Positions 43,681 to 52,676 of a stretch of DNA of 64,000 nucleotides are shown one piece after another (position 1 is the first letter of the stretch; every line of letters starts with the position of its first letter). The position numbers and the translations under genes are program-made. The stretch comes from Trichobilharzia regenti. Taxonomy: Eukaryota > Platyhelminthes > Trematoda > Strigeidida > Schistosomatidae. Below the pieces are notes generated by a model that searched no databases, had not been told where the DNA came from, and worked only from the letters and a program-made list of their open reading frames with translations. The stretch is taken from the NCBI GenBank assembly GCA_944472135.2, contig OX235265.1, forward strand, positions 93,590,984 to 93,654,983. The letters run 5' to 3'.

Positions 43681-43748
43681 GGTCCCAGTGGCTTAATGGT
43701 ATACGAGCTTGCCTTGTAACCGGAAGGTCCTGGGTTCGAATCCCGGTG
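43681..43748 (+). promoter_or_regulatory. tRNA-Thr-like internal RNA polymerase III promoter
   Basis: A box tggcttaatggt (43689-43700) and B box gggttcgaatcc (43732-43743) have tRNA-like spacing. The stretch gccttgtaaccggaaggtcc resembles the anticodon arm of a threonine tRNA (loop cttgtaa, anticodon UGU). Acceptor pairing is not kept, so it is a promoter relic, not a tRNA gene. Confidence 0.75.
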
Positions 43749-43753
43749 GGTGC

Positions 43754-43799
43754 GTACTGATGAAGAACCCCAAACTAGGACGAAACAGCTGTCCAGTAC
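43754..43799 (+). ncRNA. Hammerhead-like fold, mirror copy, degraded
   Basis: Stem I GUACUG with CAGUAC and the cleavage triplet GUC are kept. C3 is A (AUGAAGA), and the 5' strand of stem II reads ACCC instead of GUCC. It is predicted to be inactive, in contrast to the fold on the other strand at 43452-43497. Confidence 0.65.
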
Positions 43800-43869
43800 T
43801 CCCAAGTTTTCCAATGGTTCTCTAACTAATGTCAGCTCATGATGAAATCCTGAAAAAATACAATTGGTT

Positions 43870-44288
43870 ATAGCTATTTTAACTAAACAGAGAAAGATTG
43901 GTGATGGGAGTCACGTAATACAAAACCAGTCAAGAAAATTAGGTGTTAGTGAAATTAACGTAGTAACAAAGGTGATGAGTTGTTACAAACAGTTGTTAAA
44001 AAAGAAGTTATGTAATAATATGAATAGTTTGACGATTGAGTTTTATTCAGGATACACATAGGGACAAAATAAAGAATACGAGATTATGTAAGAGTTCCTA
44101 AATGAATACAAGAGTTATAAGCAATTAAAGAACAGACAAACAAACAAAATTAAGTCATCAAAAATCAACAAGGTTGTTATCATGACAGTAGAAGTGATTG
44201 AGAAATTCTCTTTTGTATGCACAGCTCCCCTTTTTCTATGTGAATGGCCACAGTTTTAGCGATACAAAGAAGACGGAACCATATTGCC
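43870..44288. other. Unassigned AT-rich stretch
   Basis: No recognised element; the 65-residue frame at 43864-44061 has no motif. Confidence 0.4.
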
Positions 44289-44289
44289 T

Positions 44290-44860
44290 TTAGTAGGTTA
44301 TTCTTGACTCTGTAGATTACTTTTAAGCAGGAGGCGTTTGTTGAGATGGAATGATCAGTGTTAATCAGGTGTTCAATTATCGCACTCTTTATTGCACCAC
44401 TATTATCTTTTCAAAACCATGCTGGATAGTGTTCTTAAATCCTCTTGGACAGGGTGCTTGTCGAACGACTTATGTACCTGGCTCCACAGAAGGAGGTGAA
44501 CTGATATATGCACATAGAAGTGGTCAGATGCGGGATCTTGTCCTTAAGGCTTCTTCAGATCAGTGGGCGACTGGAGAACACTATTCTTAGTTTTACTGTA
44601 AAGAGTGTACTTTTCAGAGATGGTGTGATCCGTCTCTTGAGAATATCGCTTGCTAAATCTCCCTTGAAATCCAAGTTCATGTAGAGTTTCTTTTTCGGGG
44701 CAAATGAAGTTTCATTTCTCCAGATTCTTGGTTTGATTGATATTTTTGTCAATGAATCTTATTGGATATTCATTTTGGATGAAGATTTCTCTCAGAATAT
44801 CTAATTTTATTTCTAGAAAGTCGGGACTACAAATACGTCGGATACGAGTGGCAAGTTATT
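44290..44860 (-). pseudogene. PLE-3 C-terminal linker region (minus)
   Basis: Minus frames read KLDILREIFIQNEYPIRFID (the ...N.YP..FI.. linker of PLEs), then a LYMNLDFKGDLASDILKRRI segment similar to LFMNWEFKGDQASDMLKNRL in the 38.9-kb copy, and a decayed GIY-YIG start. RT motifs and a usable nuclease core are missing. Confidence 0.65.
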
Positions 44861-45380
44861 TAATTAAATTCCGCTTTTGTTGAATGGGTACCCAACTATA
44901 GAAGCTTGTTAGTTAACCATTCCAAGTAGCTTTTCTGTGGCTACTAAGGCTCCCATCAGTTCTTCTTGTTAGTTGCATATTGGTGAAAATTCTCTAATCT
45001 TATTATCATAGTATCTTATGGTTTAATATGCTAAAAATGTCTACAAAGAACCATTATGTTAGTCATTTTTTGCTTTTCTGTTGGTTGGTTGGTTGATTGA
45101 GTGGACCGAATTGTTTGGCCTCTCTGTTGACCTGTCGGCTCTTCGTGGGAAGGTTTCACCGATGACTGAGGCTTAACATAATTTTATTTAAATATAGCGA
45201 AAATATTCATTCAGGCATCTATAAAACACGAAATAATTAAGCCAAGAATATCCTTTTCGATAATTTCCTCCTCTTCTGGCTCTACACTCATATCTATGTG
45301 TGTTTATTTACATAGAATATTCTAGAATAGTAGTCAATAACAATATTAGTGTTTTTTAAGTAATATTAATTAGTAAATCA
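44861..45380. other. Mostly unassigned; small Smalpha-like tail piece
   Basis: 45080-45165 (gattgagtggaccgaattgt, ttgacctgtcggctc) resembles the Smalpha-like unit tail in minus orientation. The remainder is AT-rich and unassigned. Confidence 0.4.
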
Positions 45381-45396
45381 AGATAAATATGGAATT

Positions 45397-45632
45397 TTTT
45401 TTTCCTGCACGTTCTCAGTGGAACATAGGGCTCCAAGCTAGATGCTTGAAGTTTATGTAGCAGTGGTGATTATTTTTTACAGGATGGGGTTGCTAGCCTC
45501 ATGCCAAACCTTTCCTCTTCACCAGTCTCACTACTGGCTTAGCGAGGTAAAGGAGTGCGCCGGCCGGGGATCGAACCCCGGACCATGTGCATGGTCGGCG
45601 AGCGTCCTAACCGCTATGCCACCGACGCTCAC
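45397..45632 (-). mobile_element. SINE-G, best-preserved copy, with 9-bp target duplication
   Basis: tatggaatt occurs at 45388-45396 and 45633-45641. On the minus strand the order is tRNA-Gly-like head (45628 to 45556), ctcctttacctcgctaagcc, a body with gaggctagcaaccccatcc, ccactgctacataaacttca, then a 3' part ending ccctatgttccactgagaac and an A run. The 3' part matches the RTE-B 3' terminus (tatgttccactaggaaccca). The open frame 45442-45663 is not a gene. Confidence 0.88.
45556..45628 (-). promoter_or_regulatory. tRNA-Gly-like head of SINE-G
   Basis: Minus-strand gcgtcgg and ccggcgc form a 7-bp acceptor stem with one G-U. The A-box region is tggcatagcggttagg and the T arm is ccggggttcgatccccgg. 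In place of an anticodon arm there is a nearly perfect palindrome, gaccatgcacatggtc. Overall spelling resembles a glycine tRNA (gctcgcc, ggttcgatccccggccg). Confidence 0.75.
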
Positions 45633-45663
45633 TATGGAATTACAGTTCATTAAAGATGCTTGA

Positions 45664-45882
45664 ATAATAATAATAATAATAGAATACCACATAGAATATC
45701 AACTGAAATTAAGGAAATGTCTACAAAAAGTTGAGGATCATTCAAACCTAGATGGCCAAGGCAAGGATAAAAAGTTTGAATTAGCTTCTTTTGGACACTC
45801 ACAGATTAGGCTTCTTAATGTGGATCACAACAGCCAGGCTCAGCAATATTCAGTAATCGAACACTGAAGACGAAGTTAAGAT
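45664..45882. other. Unassigned stretch with (AAT)n
   Basis: A short AAT array at 45664-45682, then DNA without a recognised family. Confidence 0.4.
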
Positions 45883-45884
45883 TT

Positions 45885-47000
45885 GTTTGTATCTGTCTGT
45901 CTGGATTCAACATAGAACTTGGCACCGAAGTGGAGCACTTAGGGTTGCCACGTTCCAAATAGCACACAAAGGTAGACAAGAAGATGAGTGAAGAGAATCA
46001 GTACAGTCTGACAAGTATACGAGTGAAACAGAATGGGTAGTGGTAGAAAGGAATATGAAAGATTACAGAGACTGAATACATCTGCGCTGGCCATTGACAA
46101 CGATTTTGAGCCATGTCACCTATTGTCTCCAGCCATTGATTCCTAGAGTCCCGAGGGCCCCAACCCGGAAGTCTCCATCTCCCTACCTGACTGACTCAGT
46201 TTAACTGTCAAGGATTTCATGGATTGATGAGGCCATGTTTTTGTTTGGCCACCACTGGCTCTTTTCCAGCCTGCACCACCTATATCAGCTAGCAATGCCC
46301 GTCGGGGGAGGCGATGGTTAGGCATGCGCAGCACGTGACCTAGCCATCTTAGTCTATGTAACTTTATAGCCTCGTCGATTGATTTTCCCTCTTTACCCAG
46401 CACTTTACGCCTAACGTCAACATTACTTACCTTGTTAAACCACCTAACGTGAGACAGAGATCGCAGACATCTATGATTGAAAGCAGTCAACCTTTTCATG
46501 TCTTCAACTCGTATTGGCCATGTTTCAGAGCCATAGAGAAGGACGGAACGAACTGATGAGCAGTACACACGTCCCTTGGTTGATGGCCGGATGTCACGCC
46601 TACGCCAGAGATGGTGTAAGTCAGCGAAAGCAGCTCGATCTTTTTGGATCCGTGGTGAGATTTCGTCACCAATCAGTCCGTTGGTGCTAATACAACTTCC
46701 CAAATAGGTGAAGTGGTCAACATGTTCTATCACTTCACTCCCTATCACTAAGCTAGGAGTTGACATAGTCCAGTCCTGTAGCAGCATCTTACATTTTACA
46801 GGGGCGAATCACATGCCAAACATACGAAGATTGCTGCTCAAGGTGTTCAGAAGACTCTGCATTTTGTCAGCATCCTCCCCTAACAGGACTATGTCATCTG
46901 CATATTCTAGCTCCATAAGACTATCCCCTGGTAACAAGTCGATACCTAAGTCGTTACGTTTGGTTAAGGATACTTCCATCAGGATATCTATGATTAAGTT
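45885..47000 (-). mobile_element. RTE-A LINE, copy 2, 5'-truncated
   Basis: Homologous to 231-1400, with the same 3' terminus. Truncation falls near 46997 within the RT (NLIIDILMEV). The C-terminal frame is longer than in copy 1. Confidence 0.78.
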
Positions 47001-47010
47001 AAGTTTGTAT
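46143..47010 (-). pseudogene. RTE-A reverse transcriptase relic, one in-frame stop
   Basis: The upstream frame has LEYADDIVLLGEDADKMQSL (catalytic YADD). A stop at about 46809-46811 (TGA where copy 1 has CGC/Arg in GMRFAPAKCKM) separates it from the 214-residue frame FTYLGSCISTNGLIGDEI, SVLLYGSETWPI, RLRWLGHVLRM. Reading through the stop keeps the frame, so the change is a single substitution. Motifs A and B are missing because of the 5' truncation. Confidence 0.8.
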
Positions 47011-47152
47011 CTGGTAAATGACTTTGAAAGTCGCCTGATTAACATCAATGTTGTATTCTGTATCCACAAGATGAGTGAGATAGAATAGCGCTATGTGAAT
47101 AGATTTTATTTGTCCTTTACTTAATGTTATATAGACGACGAAATAGAATGAA

Positions 47153-47195
47153 AGGAACATCCTGAATCTCATTGCTAGTCACCATCTATCAAATA
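47153..47195 (+). mobile_element. Smalpha-like terminal fragment
   Basis: catcctgaatctcattgcta then gtcaccatctatcaaa matches the cleavage-side strand of the hammerhead and the terminus of Smalpha-like units. The rest is missing. Confidence 0.55.
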
Positions 47196-48850
47196 TTAGA
47201 ATCTACAACAACAACAAGAACAAAAAAAATTGATTTTTATTCCCAGCTGTCAACAAACGTGTTAAACCTTCAACCTTAAGAATTTTTAGATCAAATCTTG
47301 TAATAAATTAGAACCATTTACAGTGTACACATACTTCTTTTTTAAAAAAAATTCGAATATAAATGACCACTACAAATCTAACTGATGATACACATTCACC
47401 TTAAATATTTCACAGGTATGCAGACAATGACAGAAGGCAAGATAAAACAGACAAACATTGTATTTTTTGTTTGAAAATTGAATCTAGTAGCCTGAAGCCT
47501 AACGCATAATTCATTCTCACAAAAGAAATGTGTATATTCGTGTAAGAATGAAAAGTGTAACCTGTTTTTTGTCTGTCGAATAGTTGTACTAGACAAGAGT
47601 AAATAGAAGGAGATTTACGGTTTGTTCACAGCATTGCTTTATTCTCGCTTAGTGAAAGTACAATAATAGTAATAATGATGGACTACTACTACAACAAGAT
47701 TTCGGTTTAACTAATCTATCTACACTGTCGATCTTTTTGTCTATTTGACCATGTTTTAACACACAATAATTAGAATATTTATTATTCCGTATTATCATTA
47801 TTATTAGTGTTATTATTGTTATAAACGTGCTACTATTCACTGCTGTGTCGTATGGTACCCTGTCGTATTACTATCCCGTACACACACTCACTCACCTTCC
47901 ACCCCACCCCACCCATCCCGACACACACACACATGTACTTATGCGCGAGAAATGTCCCCAAAAAACCTTATCACAAAATGTCCAACTATACTCTTGTACT
48001 TAATTTATGATGTGATGGAATCTTACAACTTCTTTCCCCATGAACACAAAGTATCCAGTCGATTGTAAACTCTACACTCATTCTCTATCCTTCTGTGAGT
48101 GTGTACGTGTCTGGTGTTAGATTTGTCTAGCGCGAAATTTTTCGTCTCCCTCTCTCTCTCTCTCTGTCGACCTGTCTGCTGCTTCTTATTTGATTTTTAT
48201 CGGATTCTTTTTTAGCGCATTTAAAGAAAAAAAACTGCACACAAAGATCGTATTAGATCAGATCAGATCAGCGTTAATATATATTATCGTTGGAGGTGAA
48301 TTTTTTTTTTTTATTTATTTATTTATTCGCACTAAGCGTGAAAAAACATGCGCGCGCATACAAGTACACTGAAATACAAGTATTCACATATTTTACAACT
48401 TTTAGGGGCCGGGGTGGGGAAGGAAACACTGTTCTGTAGGCATGTTTTCGCTGGGATTTACGAGTCAATTTTTGGTGGTCAAGTATTTCGCCTCCACTTG
48501 ACCAATAAAGTGCGAAGTGTGTGAAGACCGTCTCTTACTTACTTGTTAATATTATAAAATTAATATTATTAATTACAATTATAATAATAGTAGTAGTAAT
48601 AATAATAATAAATGTTAATGATAACACACATTAATTACACATGTATACAAATTCAGAAGCCTGATTTTATTCCCTACATTAAATTGTCGTAGATTTCGTT
48701 TGTAAGTGGGAAAAATGAAAACATGACAATTTATGCGTTATACAACTTTTTAGTTGTATGTATGTACGATGTAACTTTTAATCAGAAAGAGTACGAAAAA
48801 GAATAAAGACACAGTTTCCAAGTTTTAGTTTTCAGAAAATGACTTCAGTT
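47196..48850. other. Low-complexity stretch, no gene seen
   Basis: CA, TC and ATT/AAT runs (47780-47820, 47880-47935, 48148-48166, 48300-48325, 48580-48612). No transposon or exon recognised. Confidence 0.45.
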
Positions 48851-48869
48851 GGCGAATCACTGATAACCG

Positions 48870-49135
48870 AAGTATACTGAACAGTTACCAAATCCTTGTT
48901 TTGGACTATTCACCGCGGTCCCAATAAGAAGTCGTGACCAGTGGGATGTATCAAGTAGGCGGTGAGAAGAAATACTTACCGGTGACACTGACTATCATGC
49001 TATATATATACATCGTGGACTGACAGAAGTTAGAATTGACGGGTCATTGGATGCAGTCCCAACGATTGAATGTCCTCCGAGTAAACTTGAAGGACCTAGG
49101 TTCGATCCATAGCAGTGGTGTGATGGGTGAGTGAT
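48870..49135 (+). mobile_element. H-element body and head, decayed
   Basis: It contains gtcgtgaccagtgggatgta, gacagaagttagaattgac and a head remnant (aaacttgaaggacctaggtt, cgatccatag). No hammerhead zone remains. An RTE-B piece follows. Confidence 0.65.
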
Positions 49136-49136
49136 G

Positions 49137-49800
49137 CTATTATTATTATTCCCTTTAATTCCTACAGGAACACCTGTGATCTTCATCAGCTTCGTCTTGT
49201 CTACGTTCACACTGAGGCCTGTCTTCGCTGCCTGTCCCTCCAGCCAGTTTTTGCTTTTTGCCTGTAAGTCTTCGAGTTTGTGTGACATCAGACATCCACT
49301 AGCGAAACCCAGATCTTCTAGAGTCTTCTAATGGGTGGTCTGGCGTATTTCCGTCTCCTCGCTCCCCACAGTTTGACGTATAATCCAGTACACCACGATT
49401 AAGAATATCACCGGTGGTAATAGACAACCCCGTCTTTCTCTTGTGTTCACTTTGAATGTTTCTCTGATTTTCCTGTTGTGGATCACCTGACACGTGGCCT
49501 AATTTCCATATGGCTAGCTGTTGAATGAGGCTGATAAATACTTAGGGTAGTGCACGGCGTAGTGTTGAAGCGGTTTTCATATTGCTTCTTGATCAACGCT
49601 GTCGAAGGCTTTTCCGAAGTAGACAAGGTTCAGGTAGATAAAGGTTTGACCGCCATTCTATGCTCTGTTGGATGAAGATGCGTAGAATTTAGTTTCAAGT
49701 TTATTGTCTTCTAGTAATTTCCAAAGCTTGATTTGCATTACTCCTCTGTATCTTTGCCACCACTTACTTTAAGTGATTCGGAAGGCTGTTGTAAGTGGTT
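49137..49800 (-). pseudogene. RTE-B reverse transcriptase joined directly to the element tail
   Basis: From right to left: YFGKAFDSVDQ (motif A region), GCLLPPVIFLIVVYWIIRQT (motif B with LSP changed to LPP), then an EDLGFASGCLMSHK segment where motif C should be (aspartates lost), INVDKTKLMKI-like sequence, then GVPVGIKGNNNN, which is the 3' tail of the element. The C-terminal region between RT and tail is deleted. Several stops are present. Confidence 0.72.
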
Positions 49801-49994
49801 TAACTAGTGCAGTACTCAGAGTTTGCTTCAGATGATTTGCTTTCCTTTAAACGCATATGGGCATCAGTGATCTTTAGCCTAAATACCTTTTCTCTCATTA
49901 TACTCTTCATTATTGAAAGATTTAAGAATTTCAACTGTAAAGTGATGCCGATTTACTTACTACAGGTGTCCAGGTGTATCTCAGAGATCTTCAA

Positions 49995-50565
49995 GTATTG
50001 ATTTTGTAGGGATTTTGTTTGATTGATTTGAAGATTTCATCATGAGCTGACATCAGTTAGAGAAGCAGTGGAAAATCTTGGAATACTGGACTGCTGTTTC
50101 GTCCCACTAGTTTGGGAATCTTCATCAATACGCACCCACCTGGTGGGTGATGAAATTATCCAGCCAATCAAACAAAATCCACACAAAACCAATACATGAA
50201 AATTCATCTGATGCTCAATAGTGACTGGCCCTATTCAGGTAGGCAGTTAACCTGAGGTACTAGTAGGAGGCCGTGACTAGTAGGATGAAGCAGGTTAGAA
50301 GTGAGGCAACTACTCATCGAAGAAGACATTGAGAAGTGGTCGCACCATGTCATGAATTGGTAGAAGTTAGAATTCATAAAATGGCGATTGGATCGCGTCC
50401 CAATGGCTTAATTGTCTATTAGCTCGTCTTTTAACTAGAAGATCCTGGTTTGAACCATGGTGGTGGGTGAGTACTGATGAAGAGTTCCAAATTAGGATGA
50501 AAGAGCTTTGCAGTACTTCCAGCTGGTTTTCAAATGGTTTCCTAACTGATATCTCTGATCTCACC
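49995..50565. mobile_element. H elements, minus terminus then a plus copy
   Basis: 49995-50150 is a minus terminus with hammerhead zone (gaatactggactgctgtttc, gtcccactagtttgggaatc). 50150-50210 is tail sequence (ccagccaatcaaacaaaatc). 50215-50565 is a plus copy with body, head (cccaatggcttaattgtcta) and hammerhead zone (gtactgatgaagagttccaa, aggatgaaagag). Each fold has core or stem changes. Confidence 0.75.
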
Positions 50566-50577
50566 AACATTCTTCTC

Positions 50578-50935
50578 TTATTATTATTATTGTTCCTTTA
50601 GGTTCCAAGTGGAACGTTAGACTTCAGAAGCACATATCCATTTCATCCTGTTCTCTACAATCCTGTTTAAATGGCTCCATGAATACCTATAAGTTCTCAT
50701 CTGCTTCTCCTTCACGTCACTGTTTGACTCCCAACTCGTCGTTTACGATTTGGGTTCCACTCGAAGACTTGTATTGTATGTGACATTAGTCAACGGTTTC
50801 TTCAATGTATCTCCAATCCATCTGCATTTTCTTTTAAATATTCGTTGAGTGATATCTGACAGGTTTCCTTATTGCTTATCCTTTCTAGCCGGAAGCGAAA
50901 GTGAGTGTTATGCACGTTCGGATGAATAAGCCATA
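50578..50935 (-). mobile_element. RTE-B LINE 3' end, decayed
   Basis: It starts with a TTATTATTATT tail and gttcctttaggttccaagtg, and follows the same order as 41355-41690 (atccatttcatcctgttctc). It is sandwiched between two H copies. Confidence 0.65.
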
Positions 50936-50944
50936 TTCTTTATA

Positions 50945-51480
50945 TTCAAGTATTGATTTTGTAGGGATTTTGTCTGATTGGTCACTGGATTTCATCATGA
51001 GCTGACATCGGTTAGAGAACCATTGGAAAATCACCAGGGAGTACTGGAAAGCTGTTTCACTCTAGTTTGGGACTCTTCATCAGTACGCACTCACCCCACT
51101 TGGGTTCTAACCCAGGACCTTCTGGTTATAAGGCTAGCAAGCTCGTAGACCATTAAGCCACTGGGACCCAATCCAACGGCCAGCCCATGAATTCTAACTT
51201 CTACCAATTCACGATATAGCACGACTGCTAGCCAGCGTGTTCGACAAGTATTTGTCCCCACACCCGACCTACTGTACTATAATGGTCACGACTTCCCAGT
51301 GGCTTAATGGTCTTTGAGTTCGCCTTGTAACTAGAAGGCCCTGGGTTTGAACCACGGTGGTGGGTGCGTACTGGTGAAGATTCCCAAACTACGACAAAAA
51401 CAGCCAGCTCTGTCCAGTACTATCTACTGGTTTTCCAATGGTTCTCTAACCGATTTCGGCTTATGATGAAATCCTGTAAA
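50945..51480. mobile_element. H element with inverted ends and two heads
   Basis: The left half is minus-oriented with terminus, hammerhead zone (agtactggaaagctgtttca), head (accttctggttataaggcta) and body. The right half is plus-oriented with head (agtggcttaatggtctttga), hammerhead zone (cgtactggtgaagattccca) and terminus (ggcttatgatgaaatcctg). This is a head-to-head arrangement sharing one body. Confidence 0.8.
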
Positions 51481-52675
51481 TAATATTCGTTATAGTTTAC
51501 AGGGAATCTGATTGCATTTCATCATATTATATGCATAAACCTCACATTAGTCAGCCTATCACTGTTAATATAGAAATTTACTTGTACCCTATTTATCAGT
51601 TATACAAAATTAATTTTAATGTGTTGAATCATTTAAGGTTAATGCATAAACTACCATCATTTACTGATTATGAAAGGAAAGAAAAAAGCTTTACATTCAT
51701 TTCTTCAGTTAAATCACCTCAAAATACTTTGATCTAAAAATTGAGGTCATCATTTTCAATCAGTGGATGAAGAGATGAACAGTGAAAGCTAAATGATAAC
51801 CTAACTTTTGTGTATTTCACAAATCACAGTTCTTAATTGTATTCTCAAAATGACACACAAAGGTATATTATAGCTTTATCTATTGTGCTATTTAACGACA
51901 ACAATATGAAGTAAAACTCACTTAACATTCTCATAATACCTACCAGTATTTCATGTTAGACTTATTTAAACCGAACTGCATAGATCATTGACAATTGGAA
52001 TGGAATGATAACTTTTACTACTACATCTGGACTCGAACTAGGCATAAGGTGTTTCAAAATGAAATTGGAGTTTCTTTGTCACATGTCTTGATTTTCCAGA
52101 AGAAAAAAAAGATGGTAGGAGACTATCTTCAATGATCCACATAAGCTTCAGAGGAATGCTTTTAACTTCGATATTAAAATTACCAAAATGCAGTGTATTA
52201 CTGTTAAGCCCACTGTCAAATATCTAGATCCCAAAAGATCCTGAACCTATTGTCAGTTTCAGAAGACCACGTCTAATACGCAAAACGCAGAATACTATGC
52301 ACAGTAACCAACGTGGAAGAGCAGAAAACCGACGTAACGTAATACAACTGTATAATTTCCCAACCATAGAATAAAACAGAAATGTAGGTTATTATCAACA
52401 AAGTCTATTAATAAACGTCAAACGAATATACAGTTATACTTCTCTGATAGCATTTCTCCAATCTTCTGCCAACCAATACACGACTAACACAATGATAGCG
52501 TTCTTATCTCCCGTCAAAAACAGAGGCCATTTTGAATAGATAAACGATCTAATGTTCACTGGTGCATAGCAATATAACTATCAGTGTACCAGGTACTACC
52601 TTAAAAAAAATAAAATCTTTTTTTCAAAGACTGACTGTAAGGTAAGTAAGGCAGCTAACTTACTTCCAAACTATA
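51481..52675. other. Unassigned AT-rich stretch
   Basis: No recognised element. The frame at 51531-51737 has no motif. Confidence 0.4.
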
Positions 52676-52676
52676 T

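Larger units (their letters stand above)
43365..43853 (+). mobile_element. Complete H element: palindromic hammerhead SINE with exact TSD
   Basis: The 16-bp direct repeat aaaaatacaattggtt lies at 43349-43364 and 43854-43869. Inside are a left tail (43365-43398) and a left terminal inverted repeat (43399-43510). The body follows, with gactggccctattcaggtag and ggtcgggtgtgaggacaaat, then a tRNA-Thr-like head (43681-43748) and a right terminal inverted repeat (43741-43852). The two repeats are both 112 bases long, align without gaps and differ at 6 positions. Each contains a hammerhead fold, on opposite strands. No protein is encoded, so movement must depend on a partner; PLE or RTE machinery are the candidates here. 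Confidence 0.92.

Noticed and set aside
43681..43748. A functional tRNA-Thr gene
   Set aside because: The spelling is tRNA-like, but acceptor pairing is lost and the segment recurs many times inside H elements.
45556..45628. A functional tRNA-Gly gene
   Set aside because: No anticodon arm can form, and the segment is the head of a dispersed SINE with its own target duplications.
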